Below, piece after piece: positions 43,227 through 51,398 of a stretch of 64,000 nucleotides of DNA; within the stretch, counting starts at the first letter, position 1; each line of letters opens with the position of its first letter. The DNA comes from Bacteroidia bacterium. Lineage in GTDB: Bacteria > Bacteroidota > Bacteroidia > Palsa-965. A program made the translations under genes and the position numbers. The stretch spans positions 1 through 64,000 of the forward strand of contig JALONL010000025.1 of the NCBI GenBank assembly GCA_025454955.1, given 5' to 3'. The notes under the pieces were generated by a model. It saw nothing but the letters and a program-made list of their open reading frames with translations. It was not told the origin of the DNA and made no database searches.

Positions 43227-44804
43227 TTAATGCCCTCCATCAAGTGACTCAAGTTTCGCTTTCCAATTAAGCACGTCTTTATCATTTGGTGAGAAGGATA
43301 AAATTGTATTGCAGTCGGCGATGGCATCAGTATATCGATGCATTTCAAAATAGCATACCAGTCTGATCACCAATGCATGCTTGCTCTTTGGATAAAACTG
43401 CAGATAAACATTAATATTATTTAAGCAATTTAGCGTATCCATTTTTCCCAAGTATTCATCTGCCCTGAGTTTGTAATGAATTAAGGTATCCCCTTCGAGA
43501 TTGGATGGCATAAGACTATATTCATATAATGATTTATCAAATTCACCTGCTGCAGAAAAAATGACTCCTCTATAATAATGACGAAAAGGCTTAATTCGAG
43601 AATCGTTTTTAACCATAAAATCAACTCGTGCTAACGCACTATTATATTCTGACACAAATATATAAGATATCATCTTATTGAATTCCATATGCATATCAAG
43701 GACCAAATGCATATTGTCAATTCTTTTATAAATAGCAAGTGCTTGTGCGTAATTGCCTTTAGCAAATTCGGATTCTGCATTGATGAAATTAACCACTAGA
43801 TCAATAGTATCTTGCAGATACCCCTTTCTTAAATCATCAAGATGGTGCAATACTTTAAAATCCGTATCTCCTGACCGCCAAATATCTTCTATAGATAATG
43901 TTGTGTTCAGTAGATAATATTGAATTCTTACATTTGATGTACTAGGATTGCATATTTCTTCGTAATGCCCCCAGATTACAATATCTGCATTGTTATACTT
44001 TCCGAGTGCTATCGCTTGTGAATCGTTAGAAGAAACATGAAGTGTATCTAAATGTATTTTTATATTGATATGTTCTTTTGTCCGCATATCCTCAAATCGT
44101 TCAATGAGCTTATGTTCGTAATAATTATCTTGGATTCCACACTCAGCATCTGACTGGAAAGGTAAAAGAAGTATTTTGAAACTGGAATCTTGCTTACTAA
44201 AGGCGGGAATTGGGTTTAATGGTATTGGGTTTACTGGGGTTTTAGCTACGCGAGTATCACCAACAAAAAGTTTGGTCTGTGTGACAATAATGACAGCTAC
44301 CAAAACCGTAGCTATAACGATCCAATTTCTCTTATACAGCCATGAAAGTCCAAGTGTTTTTCCGATACCTACATCCGGTTTCGTTATACTGGGTTGTTGA
44401 GGAGCTTTTTTTGAACTATTTTCTACATTCTGTGCGAAGCTGCTTTCTGGAATGATGTCTTTGTAGTATGCAAGGAAGGCCGCATCTTCTTCTTTTAGTT
44501 TTTGCTTGAATTTCTGGAAGGATAACTCGATACTGAATTGCTCATAAATCGCTTCTAAGGTTTCAGGTTGGGGGCCAGTTAGGCACTTAAAGGCGTTTGA
44601 CATTGCCTTTGCGGTGACTTTACCATTTTTCTCACTTTTGTCTTTTGTTATTGGTAAAGATTTAAGCGTTTTCTCCTTACGCAAGTCTTCAATCGAATCA
44701 ATACCGAGCTTTTTAAGTATTTCCGGATTGTCGGAAAGGTAGGCCAATACGTACCGCACATACGCCTTGCTTCTTTCAGCATCCTCGTCTGATCTGCCTG
44801 CCAT
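43227..44804 (-). CDS. membrane-anchored TPR protein
   Basis: 525 residues. A cytosolic charged helical N-terminus (residues 1-165; EDAERSKAYVRYVLAYLSDN, then AFKCLTGPQPETLEAIYEQF) precedes one membrane helix (WIVIATVLVAVIIVTQTKLF, about residues 178-198). The outside part has an alpha/beta segment (FKILLLPFQSDAECG, then ADIVIWGHYEE) and a C-terminal run of TPR-like repeats. The layout resembles a one-pass signalling protein. Function unknown. Spaced AGAATTCT-type repeats lie just upstream of its start. Confidence 0.6.
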   Translation of the reverse strand: MAGRSDEDAERSKAYVRYVLAYLSDNPEILKKLGIDSIEDLRKEKTLKSLPITKDKSEKNGKVTAKAMSNAFKCLTGPQPETLEAIYEQFSIELSFQKFKQKLKEEDAAFLAYYKDIIPESSFAQNVENSSKKAPQQPSITKPDVGIGKTLGLSWLYKRNWIVIATVLVAVIIVTQTKLFVGDTRVAKTPVNPIPLNPIPAFSKQDSSFKILLLPFQSDAECGIQDNYYEHKLIERFEDMRTKEHINIKIHLDTLHVSSNDSQAIALGKYNNADIVIWGHYEEICNPSTSNVRIQYYLLNTTLSIEDIWRSGDTDFKVLHHLDDLRKGYLQDTIDLVVNFINAESEFAKGNYAQALAIYKRIDNMHLVLDMHMEFNKMISYIFVSEYNSALARVDFMVKNDSRIKPFRHYYRGVIFSAAGEFDKSLYEYSLMPSNLEGDTLIHYKLRADEYLGKMDTLNCLNNINVYLQFYPKSKHALVIRLVCYFEMHRYTDAIADCNTILSFSPNDKDVLNWKAKLESLDGGH

Positions 44805-44815
44805 GTTGCAAAATA

Positions 44816-44887
44816 AAGAATTCTAAAGGATTCTTTACTAAAAACACCTCTTTTCTGAGAATTCTTAAGAAGTCTAAAGAATTCTTC
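44816..44887. repeat. AGAATTCT repeat cluster upstream of the TPR gene
   Basis: AAAGAATTC and GATTCTTTA form a dyad at 44816-44837. GAGAATTCTTAAG and AAGAATTCTT follow at about 44857-44887. They lie in the leader of the minus-strand gene at 44804 and may be an operator; no regulator is identified. Confidence 0.35.
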
Positions 44888-44920
44888 AGCTACCACATCC
44901 AAAATTGACGTAAAAAAATA

Positions 44921-44990
44921 ACCCGGCTGGTTGCAACAGCCGGGTCGCGCAGGGAAACCCTGCGCATCGCTCACGTAACGAACTACGTGA
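44921..44990. repeat. array of three perfect hairpins
   Basis: ACCCGGCTG/CAGCCGGGT (7-base loop), GCGCAGGG/CCCTGCGC (AAA loop) and TCACGTA/TACGTGA (6-base loop) follow each other with 1 and 5 bases between. An A-run precedes the first. It lies 90 bases before the gene at 45080 and could be a structured leader, an oriT-like region or a small RNA. It does not look like a simple terminator, as no T-run follows on the plus strand. Confidence 0.6.
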
Positions 44991-45079
44991 TAGATAGGGG
45001 CATAATAGCATGATTGTCAGCTATTTGTCAACTGTTTACACTAAGGCTCTACGTGAGGTATTTCAAACGATACCTCACA

Positions 45080-45691
45080 ATGGAAGAAAAAACGACATAC
45101 GGACATCAGGAAACGACCTCCTTCACCGGGGAATTGTCGTCTGATGGGCTGTATAGAGGCCTTTCCATTGATCCGGATGATCTGCGCCTGCTCAATTCCA
45201 TTTATCCTCTGTGGAGAGAATTGAGCGAACTGCGCGAGAAGATACTTTCGAAGTATCATTTCAGCGCGGGCGACCTTTCTGTTGCACCCGCCCCCGTCGC
45301 ATGTATTCTCCGCCATCCGCACAAGTTCACCGATGAACAGCTCTCCCGGTTCATCCAGTTTATCTATTACGAGCGAATCATAAAAAACCTGTCCTCGCCC
45401 CGTTCAGCAATCGAAGCCCTTCATCCGAGGTTTTCTTCCAAACCCCAGTTCATCTCTTTAAAACAATTAGAGAGTAATGTCCCGAGCGCAACGCTCATAC
45501 ACATATTCAATTTCCTGTCCGACAGGTTTGTCATCATTGGAAATCTTCAGGAAATACTTCCGCAGCACTTTCTGTCAAATGCGGGGACGGGGATTAGCAT
45601 AAAGACAATTCAGAAGTATATCGGATCACGAAAAAAGGAGTATCCACTTGATCCATTTCTGAAAGCGAAACTGGAAGCGATTTTCCCGTAA
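45080..45691 (+). CDS. conserved-looking protein of the integrase operon
   Basis: 203 residues from MEEKTTYGHQETTSF. Soluble and mostly helical, with no motif I can name (LLNSIYPLWRELSELREKIL, then FIQFIYYERIIKN, then GTGISIKTIQKYIGSRKKEY at the end). The C-terminal block suggests a small DNA- or protein-binding helix pair. ATG 45080 is chosen, since upstream in-frame codons are unlike coding sequence. It heads the integrase-proximal gene run and follows the hairpin array. Confidence 0.6.
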   Translation: MEEKTTYGHQETTSFTGELSSDGLYRGLSIDPDDLRLLNSIYPLWRELSELREKILSKYHFSAGDLSVAPAPVACILRHPHKFTDEQLSRFIQFIYYERIIKNLSSPRSAIEALHPRFSSKPQFISLKQLESNVPSATLIHIFNFLSDRFVIIGNLQEILPQHFLSNAGTGISIKTIQKYIGSRKKEYPLDPFLKAKLEAIFP

Positions 45692-45791
45692 GCACATTTC
45701 AGTGTCTCCAATCTCGGAGACACGACAGGAGACAAATCGCTTAGAGAAGATTCGGCGTGAAAATAATTTTACCCCATCAAAACATCGCGCC

Positions 45792-45968
45792 ATGAAAAAG
45801 AAAACCCTTAGACACGCCCAGGACGAGCAAGAAGACCCGACTCAGAAGTTACTCCGCGTCAGCAAAGCCCGCCATCTAGATATCAATGCACTACTCAAGG
45901 AATATTATTCTGCAGATCAAAGCGGCACATCGAAGAAAAAAGCAAAGCCTCCACGCAAAACGAAATAA
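45792..45968 (+). CDS. 58-residue basic protein
   Basis: A short, Lys-rich protein (MKKKTLRHAQDEQEDPTQ, then ISKARHLDI-like helix ALLKEYYSADQ, tail KKKAKPPRKTK). It ends 2 bases before the putative excisionase gene, so the two are probably co-translated. No family is recognised; a DNA-binding accessory role fits the charge but is a guess. Confidence 0.5.
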   Translation: MKKKTLRHAQDEQEDPTQKLLRVSKARHLDINALLKEYYSADQSGTSKKKAKPPRKTK

Positions 45969-45970
45969 TC

Positions 45971-46228
45971 ATGCAACTGCTTTTCTTCTCCGACATCAAA
46001 ACTCTCACCGGATACACCGACAACAGATCAGTAAAGACATTCTTGGGTGAACTGCGCGTACCAGTACTCAGGATCGGACGCAACAATGCGGTAGATAAAG
46101 CGGTATTTGAGGCTCAGATGGAAAAGCGATACAGGGTGCAACAACGCTCCAAAACATACATCCCCAAAGAAAAAACAGCCATTGCATTTGCAACAGAATT
46201 ACATGACTTGCTTTCAAAAGAAAACTAA
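45971..46228 (+). CDS. putative excisionase-like DNA-binding protein
   Basis: 85 residues. The first 50 (FFSDIKTLTGYTDNRSVKTFL, then VPVLRIGRNNAVDKAVFEAQM) look like the short winged-helix/MerR-like fold of excisionases and helix-turn-helix accessory proteins. It lies 18 bases before the integrase gene, the usual place for a recombination directionality factor. Assignment rests on size, pattern and position. Confidence 0.5.
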   Translation: MQLLFFSDIKTLTGYTDNRSVKTFLGELRVPVLRIGRNNAVDKAVFEAQMEKRYRVQQRSKTYIPKEKTAIAFATELHDLLSKEN

Positions 46229-46246
46229 GTAATCATCCATGCTCAC

Positions 46247-47656
46247 ATGAAACAGCGCACACATATTGAATTGCCGAACGGATCGAAAGTGCCGTGTCTG
46301 CATACATGGTGTATGCACTGTAAGACGCAAGTAACGGCTTGTAAGCAAAACAACAGCCCGCTCAAATCTTGTGCGCACATCAACAAACTACGCTACCGCA
46401 TCGTCTGCCATATCCCTGGAGAGAAGCCCCGCAAGCGTGTGGTACGCATACTTGATACGATGAGCTTTACCGAAGCGATGAAACAGGTCGCGCTGCTCAA
46501 AGAACAAATTGCGGCTGGCAGTATTCAACCGGTATCTGAAAAAGTACATACTCCTGCAATACTGTCACCACAGCCGCTCACCGAAAAGCCCGAGCGGTTC
46601 ATCGATGTTTTTGGTTTGTATCTGAGTTCGCTTGCCGGAGAGGGAGTCGCGCCGCATTTGCGCGTGGTCAGATCAAAAGGCCATATCAATGATTCCAAAA
46701 ACTGCGGGAAGCATTTCTGTCTTGCGCTCAAAAAAGCGGGGATTGATGCAACACGATTCCGACTGAGTGAGATTTCAGATGAGATGGTGGGGCATTTTCA
46801 TGAATACATCGTTGCCAAAGGATACGGTAATGTCACATACAACCGCTTCTTCAGCGTGCTTGCAACATTTGCCAAATACGCTGCAGACGAAGGATATACA
46901 AACGTCAAACAGTATTTCGATAAAGTCCCGCGCAAAGCTGTCATCCCCACGCCTGAAATCATCACGGCACAACAATTTGAAAAAACAATTGCTGCAACTA
47001 CCTATGAGAACGGTTGGCAGATTGTTGGTAAAGATAAAAAGCGGCGCAATGTATTTCGGGACTATTGCGTGCCTGCATTCCGCTTTGCTGCAATAACCGG
47101 AAGACGCTTAGAGGAACTTTTGACGTGCACATGGAATGATGTCTTCACAGACGACGAGGGCAGAGTCCGGTATATACAATTCACCGACCACAAAGTTTCA
47201 AGAATCATGCGTACAGATAAAGGCGCGGAGCGAAAAGTATTCACGCCGGCAAACGATGAGATCATATCCTTTTTGCAATCACAAGGATATGGAACACACC
47301 CACGCAATGACTACATCCTCGCTCCTGAAATCAAGCACAACCGCATTGCCACGATGCACAAAACGATCCTGCGCGGGTTCTCACATTTTTTCAAAGTGGC
47401 GCATCCGGATGCCGAACACATGCTCAGTTTCGCAGTCCTGCGAAAGACATACCTGACACGCTTGGCGATGTACATGGGAAAAGATGTGACTGCCGTTTCC
47501 GGTCACACGGGGACAGATATCCTCAAGCATTACATCTCCGAAAAACAACTTGCCTTGTCTGAAAAACTCAAAGACTTCTCAGTATTTGGTACGCATGATC
47601 TCACGGAAATACGAACCAAAAAATTGAATGAAACAGAACATCCCATCGAACGATGA
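46247..47656 (+). CDS. tyrosine recombinase (integrase)
   Basis: 469 residues, with an SAM-like core-binding domain about residues 110-230 (FLALKKAGIDATRFRL-type helices, then NVTYNRFFSVLATFAKYAADEG). The catalytic domain has TGRRLEELLTCTWND (first Arg), a beta-hairpin lysine segment FTDHKVSRIMRTDKGAERK, FAVLRKTYLTRL (HxxR box with Ala where His is usual), and SGHTGTDILKHYI (His and nucleophile Tyr). The N-terminus has two CxxC-like pairs (LHTWCMHCKTQVTACKQ). It is the likely enzyme for integration at tRNA-Asn. Confidence 0.88.
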   Translation: MKQRTHIELPNGSKVPCLHTWCMHCKTQVTACKQNNSPLKSCAHINKLRYRIVCHIPGEKPRKRVVRILDTMSFTEAMKQVALLKEQIAAGSIQPVSEKVHTPAILSPQPLTEKPERFIDVFGLYLSSLAGEGVAPHLRVVRSKGHINDSKNCGKHFCLALKKAGIDATRFRLSEISDEMVGHFHEYIVAKGYGNVTYNRFFSVLATFAKYAADEGYTNVKQYFDKVPRKAVIPTPEIITAQQFEKTIAATTYENGWQIVGKDKKRRNVFRDYCVPAFRFAAITGRRLEELLTCTWNDVFTDDEGRVRYIQFTDHKVSRIMRTDKGAERKVFTPANDEIISFLQSQGYGTHPRNDYILAPEIKHNRIATMHKTILRGFSHFFKVAHPDAEHMLSFAVLRKTYLTRLAMYMGKDVTAVSGHTGTDILKHYISEKQLALSEKLKDFSVFGTHDLTEIRTKKLNETEHPIER

Positions 47657-47789
47657 GAATATGGACTTGCAATCATGTTCACTCCGAGGTATGACTGTCA
47701 GTCCAATGCACAGACGCACTACACAGAAAACCAGTCCACCATAACAGGCGCCTGTTCATTCTGGTCGAAACTAAAAGAAGCAAAACACA

Positions 47790-48287
47790 ATGGAAATCTA
47801 CACACGACTATACAAAAAGCTCACGCGGCTCATTCCAAATTTGGAAGAGCATCTGGCGAAAGGAACGGAAAGCGGCACGTCAACAACAGCCGGCTTTATG
47901 GACTTGCACTTCGATAATCTCGGCAAAGACACAACCGGAGCATATCAGATTGCTCTTGCACAGTATCACGAAATGAACGGAGATCGCGTACCCGATCCGG
48001 ATATGCAGGTGCGCATCAATACTGAACTGAAAACTGCCGAAGCCTTGACGTTTCAAAACATATATCTGTATCAGCAGGTGTATGAAGAAGCAGAAGGCAA
48101 GCACTACGTCAACGTCACATTGAAAAAACAATTGAATGACTTTCTCGATATCTGGCTCTCCAACGCAATTAATCAGAATCACCGGATTGTATTGCCACAG
48201 ATCGATGAACAGGAAATAGAACGGTTGCGCGAGGTGATGAAAGAGCGCAGCAAAGGGAATGAGAACAACCAACGGACAGAACGCTAA
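47790..48287 (+). CDS. DUF6908-like protein
   Basis: 165 residues. The block FMDLHFDNLGKDTTGAYQIALAQYHEMNGDRVPDPDMQVRI resembles the core of small plasmid/phage proteins of the DUF1249/DUF6908 kind (their pattern HYxEQNGDxxxDPxM). I am not certain of the family name. Soluble, no catalytic motif. It belongs to the run of short co-directional genes behind the integrase. Confidence 0.5.
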   Translation: MEIYTRLYKKLTRLIPNLEEHLAKGTESGTSTTAGFMDLHFDNLGKDTTGAYQIALAQYHEMNGDRVPDPDMQVRINTELKTAEALTFQNIYLYQQVYEEAEGKHYVNVTLKKQLNDFLDIWLSNAINQNHRIVLPQIDEQEIERLREVMKERSKGNENNQRTER

Positions 48288-48297
48288 AAACACGACG

Positions 48298-48678
48298 ATG
48301 GAAACCGAATACCAACAAAGCGCGATTTCCTTCGCCGAGTATAACGACCCGATCACGGAAGATATCGCAGCGGTACTACTGGAACGCCCCGGCGGACGAA
48401 AAGCAATCGTTGCATACATCCGTGCAGGGTACGATGCGAATGCGAAGCAGAAAACATACCGTGCATTCGATACCGAAGACAAAGAAATCATCGCAGCCAA
48501 TTACAGCCTTTCGCACATGAAAAAAGAACTGGTACGCAAAGAAGATTTTTTTCATGAGCAAGAATCAATCAAGGAACAGGCACTCACGCACGATATGGCC
48601 GAAGTAGAGCGCACACGCTTCAAGGAACTCACCACGCTCCGCTTGCAGAAATCACAAGCACATTCAAGAACACGATAG
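48298..48678 (+). CDS. 126-residue unknown protein
   Basis: METEYQQSAISFAEYNDPIT start; an acidic, helical protein with AVLLERPGGRKAIVAYIRAGYD near residue 30 and a long charged helix at the end. No family is recognised. ATG 48298 lies 10 bases after the preceding stop and is preferred over the in-frame ATG at 48259, which overlaps that gene. Confidence 0.5.
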   Translation: METEYQQSAISFAEYNDPITEDIAAVLLERPGGRKAIVAYIRAGYDANAKQKTYRAFDTEDKEIIAANYSLSHMKKELVRKEDFFHEQESIKEQALTHDMAEVERTRFKELTTLRLQKSQAHSRTR

Positions 48679-48699
48679 TCACCTCTAACAATCAGCGAC

Positions 48700-48879
48700 A
48701 TGTCACGAAAGAAGCAAACGAGTACAAGAAAAAATCCCGAACCGCACAATTCGAGTTGCAGACTCCCGCAAGAATCGAAGCTCGACAGACGCAGGTTCTC
48801 TCTTCCCAAAAAAGAACAGGAAAAGATTCTCAACTACTACCGGGATAGGGGACTCGCATACGGCAAGGCTGGCCGGTAA
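48700..48879 (+). CDS. 59-residue basic protein
   Basis: A short frame MSRKKQTSTRKNPEPHNS, then LPQESKLDRRRFSLPKKEQE and an ILNYYRDRGLAYGKAGR end. Very basic. It fills the gap between two co-directional genes and has its own ATG 21 bases after the preceding stop. No relative is recognised; reality is supported only by context. Confidence 0.35.
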   Translation: MSRKKQTSTRKNPEPHNSSCRLPQESKLDRRRFSLPKKEQEKILNYYRDRGLAYGKAGR

Positions 48880-48912
48880 CACATGATTATTCACTCATTA
48901 AAAACAAACACA

Positions 48913-49326
48913 ATGGAGACACACAACGAAAAACCAAAATCAACGCAACGTATTCCCACCGAAATCGAATATCACGAGAAAGGGCAGTGGGCAAAAGGTG
49001 AACGCATTATCACCGTGGTAGGCGGATTATCAGGAGAAACCAAACGCCCCATCGGTTACATTACGCTCATCGACTACGACGAGAATAAAAAGCCCATTCT
49101 CGCCGCTACCGATCTTGACGGTAACGAATGGTGCGAACGTTCGGGCAATCTGTATCAACTCAAAAAACAGTTCCGCGAGCATGAAGCACGGCTCACCAAA
49201 GCCCTGCTTATCAAGGAGCATTCTTCGAAACAGGAAGTAGCACCTGACGTTTCCCAAGAACCCAAAGCCAATGAGCTTGCCACTACCCGCACGCGTAAAG
49301 CAGCAGTGAATACGCACACTCGTTAA
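48913..49326 (+). CDS. 137-residue unknown protein
   Basis: Starts METHNEKPKSTQRIPTEIEY. The middle (ERIITVVGGLSGETKRPIGY, then LAATDLDGNEWCERSGNLYQL) is a compact beta-rich module; the end is disordered and basic. No family is recognised. It belongs to the gene run between integrase and mobilization genes. Confidence 0.5.
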   Translation: METHNEKPKSTQRIPTEIEYHEKGQWAKGERIITVVGGLSGETKRPIGYITLIDYDENKKPILAATDLDGNEWCERSGNLYQLKKQFREHEARLTKALLIKEHSSKQEVAPDVSQEPKANELATTRTRKAAVNTHTR

Positions 49327-49337
49327 AAACCATCACC

Positions 49338-50390
49338 ATGTCAAAAGACACAATCCATTACGGTCTATCTGACCCTGAGCAGAATAAGCGACTTGCGTCC
49401 AAAGCAGATGCCATTAAACAGCAGGCACGAAAAGATGGCGTATTCTTCGCAAAGAAGAATCGCCCCACGCTCACCGAAGCGTCGCTTGTGCCCTATATCG
49501 GACGATACGCTACTGCCTTTGAAGAAATCCTTGCCAAAGAACAAGGCGAGATCAAATCCGATATGCAGCAGTCAACATTCACCCGATTTAAGGAAGATAT
49601 GGTGAAGAGAGAATCACAGATTGATGCGCGTATTGAAACGCTTGAGCACGAAAATCAACTTGACCTGCGTGCACTTGATGGCAAGCCAAAACCACACGCT
49701 AAAAAGCACAATCCGATTTTTGCCATTGTGCTCGGCATCATCTATATCGGCGAACTCTATTACAATTCACTTGCCTTCGCATACCTCGGCGGCAATCCCA
49801 TCGGGGCATACTTAATCGGCGCATCGGTGACACTAATTGAAGGCATTCTCGCATTCGCTGCCGGAAAGAATCTTGTACGCATTGAAGAAGGGGATCGCTC
49901 ACGATACCTACAAACGGTCGTTTTCATCCTTATCAACCTGGGTATCGTGATCGCTATGTCAACGCTTCGTGCGCGAATGGGTGATGGTTTGCAGACCCAC
50001 ACACCAACGTGGATTTTCTTTCTGGTAAACATCGCCTTTTTAGCCGGGTCAATAGTCTTCTCTAAGTTTTTCTTTCCCTCCACAACTGATACGGATACAG
50101 CATCTGCAACAGAAGAACAGCATCGCATCATCGAAGAACGCACAGCGGAAATCAAACAACTGCTAAGCGAAAAAGAGAGTCTGAAAAAGGCATTTGACCA
50201 AGAAGAGAAAACATACCTGTATGTGATCTCGCTTGCAAAAACAGTATATGAGCAGATCGATGCGCAGTACCGCGAAACGGTCGAGCTTTTCAAAACCGAA
50301 AATCTCATCACCCGCTCAGACCTCGGCACACCCGTGTGTTTCCTCCACACAATTCCACCACTTAACACTACCAAAAACAACAAGTCATGA
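49338..50390 (+). CDS. 4-TM protein with coiled coils
   Basis: 350 residues. A helical cytosolic N-terminus (1-110) is followed by four membrane helices (FAIVLGIIYIGELYY, IGAYLIGASVTLIEGILAFAA, TVVFILINLGIVIAMS, WIFFLVNIAFLAGSIVFSKF). A coiled coil follows (ERTAEIKQLLSEKESLKKAF). No named family. Its stop overlaps the next ATG (4 bases), so it is co-translated with the vWA-like lipoprotein, and both precede the coupling protein gene. A role at the membrane in DNA transfer is a guess from context. Confidence 0.6.
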   Translation: MSKDTIHYGLSDPEQNKRLASKADAIKQQARKDGVFFAKKNRPTLTEASLVPYIGRYATAFEEILAKEQGEIKSDMQQSTFTRFKEDMVKRESQIDARIETLEHENQLDLRALDGKPKPHAKKHNPIFAIVLGIIYIGELYYNSLAFAYLGGNPIGAYLIGASVTLIEGILAFAAGKNLVRIEEGDRSRYLQTVVFILINLGIVIAMSTLRARMGDGLQTHTPTWIFFLVNIAFLAGSIVFSKFFFPSTTDTDTASATEEQHRIIEERTAEIKQLLSEKESLKKAFDQEEKTYLYVISLAKTVYEQIDAQYRETVELFKTENLITRSDLGTPVCFLHTIPPLNTTKNNKS

Positions 50391-51148
50391 AACAACCCAT
50401 CTCAAGCATTCGACATGGTGCAAAAGGACTCTTGTATAGCGCTCTTGGATGTTCGCTCCTTGCAATCGTGCTTATTGCTTCCTGCAATGAAACCACACAT
50501 CACACTACGGAAGTGGATATCATCTGGGATGTAACGGAACAGCATACACCCATTCCGTCGGCAAAAGAAGTTCTGCCACTGTTTGCACTTTCAAAAGATG
50601 CAGCACACGGTGCGATACTGCGATTCGCATTTGCAAGCGATGTGAGTTTCAATCATGAAACGGTGTTCATTCTTCCTGCCGCCGGAAATGCGATAACTAC
50701 CAATCCCTTTGATCGCACGCGCGAAATCGAAACGTTTGAACAATCAATCCATGCATTTCTCGATTCGCGTGCTATGGATACGATTGGACGGTCGCATTCG
50801 TCGCTCTATGTTCCCATTGCTAAAAGCCTGAACCGGCTTGCAACGGAATCAACCGCAGATCGCAGGATTCTATTGGTGTATTCCGACTTGCGGGAAAATT
50901 CCGCCGTCATGAATTTTTATACCCCGCAGACACTTACGCTGTTGCACAACGATTCCGCACACGCGGAAGGTATGCTGTCTGCGGAGCATTCACTCGGCGA
51001 TCTCTCTGGTATAGAAATTCATTTGCTCTATCAGCCGCGTGATGCGGCAGACGATGCTGCCTATCGGATCATTTCCGGATTTTATACGTCGCTCTTTGAA
51101 CGCAAAGGAGCACACGTATATGTATCGGCCAACGTAACTGTTCAGTAA
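50387..51148 (+). CDS. vWA-like lipoprotein
   Basis: 253 residues with an N-terminal hydrophobic segment ending LIASC (probable lipidation). The rest has the outline of a von Willebrand A fold: DIIWDVTEQH (MIDAS-like Asp strand), SSLYVPIAKSLNRL (second motif with Ser/Leu) and RRILLVYSDLREN (the strand with the third Asp). The exact MIDAS residues are not canonical. It is co-translated with the 4-TM protein before it. Confidence 0.55.
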   Translation: MKQPISSIRHGAKGLLYSALGCSLLAIVLIASCNETTHHTTEVDIIWDVTEQHTPIPSAKEVLPLFALSKDAAHGAILRFAFASDVSFNHETVFILPAAGNAITTNPFDRTREIETFEQSIHAFLDSRAMDTIGRSHSSLYVPIAKSLNRLATESTADRRILLVYSDLRENSAVMNFYTPQTLTLLHNDSAHAEGMLSAEHSLGDLSGIEIHLLYQPRDAADDAAYRIISGFYTSLFERKGAHVYVSANVTVQ

Positions 51149-51185
51149 ACAGCATCGTGCAAGAACCACAGAAACGCCATACCAG

Positions 51186-51377
51186 ATGAACGCAAAGGCA
51201 CTATTCAGACTGATTGGCACATGGCTACTCAAATTACTGTGGGCACTGTGCACATGGGTGTTCCGGTTACTCGGAAAACTGCTGCTCTTTGCACTATGGG
51301 TGTTTTTCGAATTACTCGCTCATATAAGTACCGCCATTGCTACATTCCTAAAAACAAAGATTACTTCTACTCACTAA
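51186..51377 (+). CDS. 63-residue membrane protein
   Basis: Almost entirely hydrophobic (LLWALCTWVFRLLGKLLLFALWVFF), with one or two membrane helices. It lies 37 bases after the vWA-like gene and 21 bases before the coupling-protein gene. No family is recognised; possibly a membrane anchor or partner for the coupling protein. Confidence 0.45.
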   Translation: MNAKALFRLIGTWLLKLLWALCTWVFRLLGKLLLFALWVFFELLAHISTAIATFLKTKITSTH

Positions 51378-51398
51378 CAGAACACCATTCATCACTAC

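Noticed and set aside
47675..47917. 80-codon frame after the integrase
   Set aside because: Overlaps the better supported gene at 47790 in another frame; composition not protein-like.
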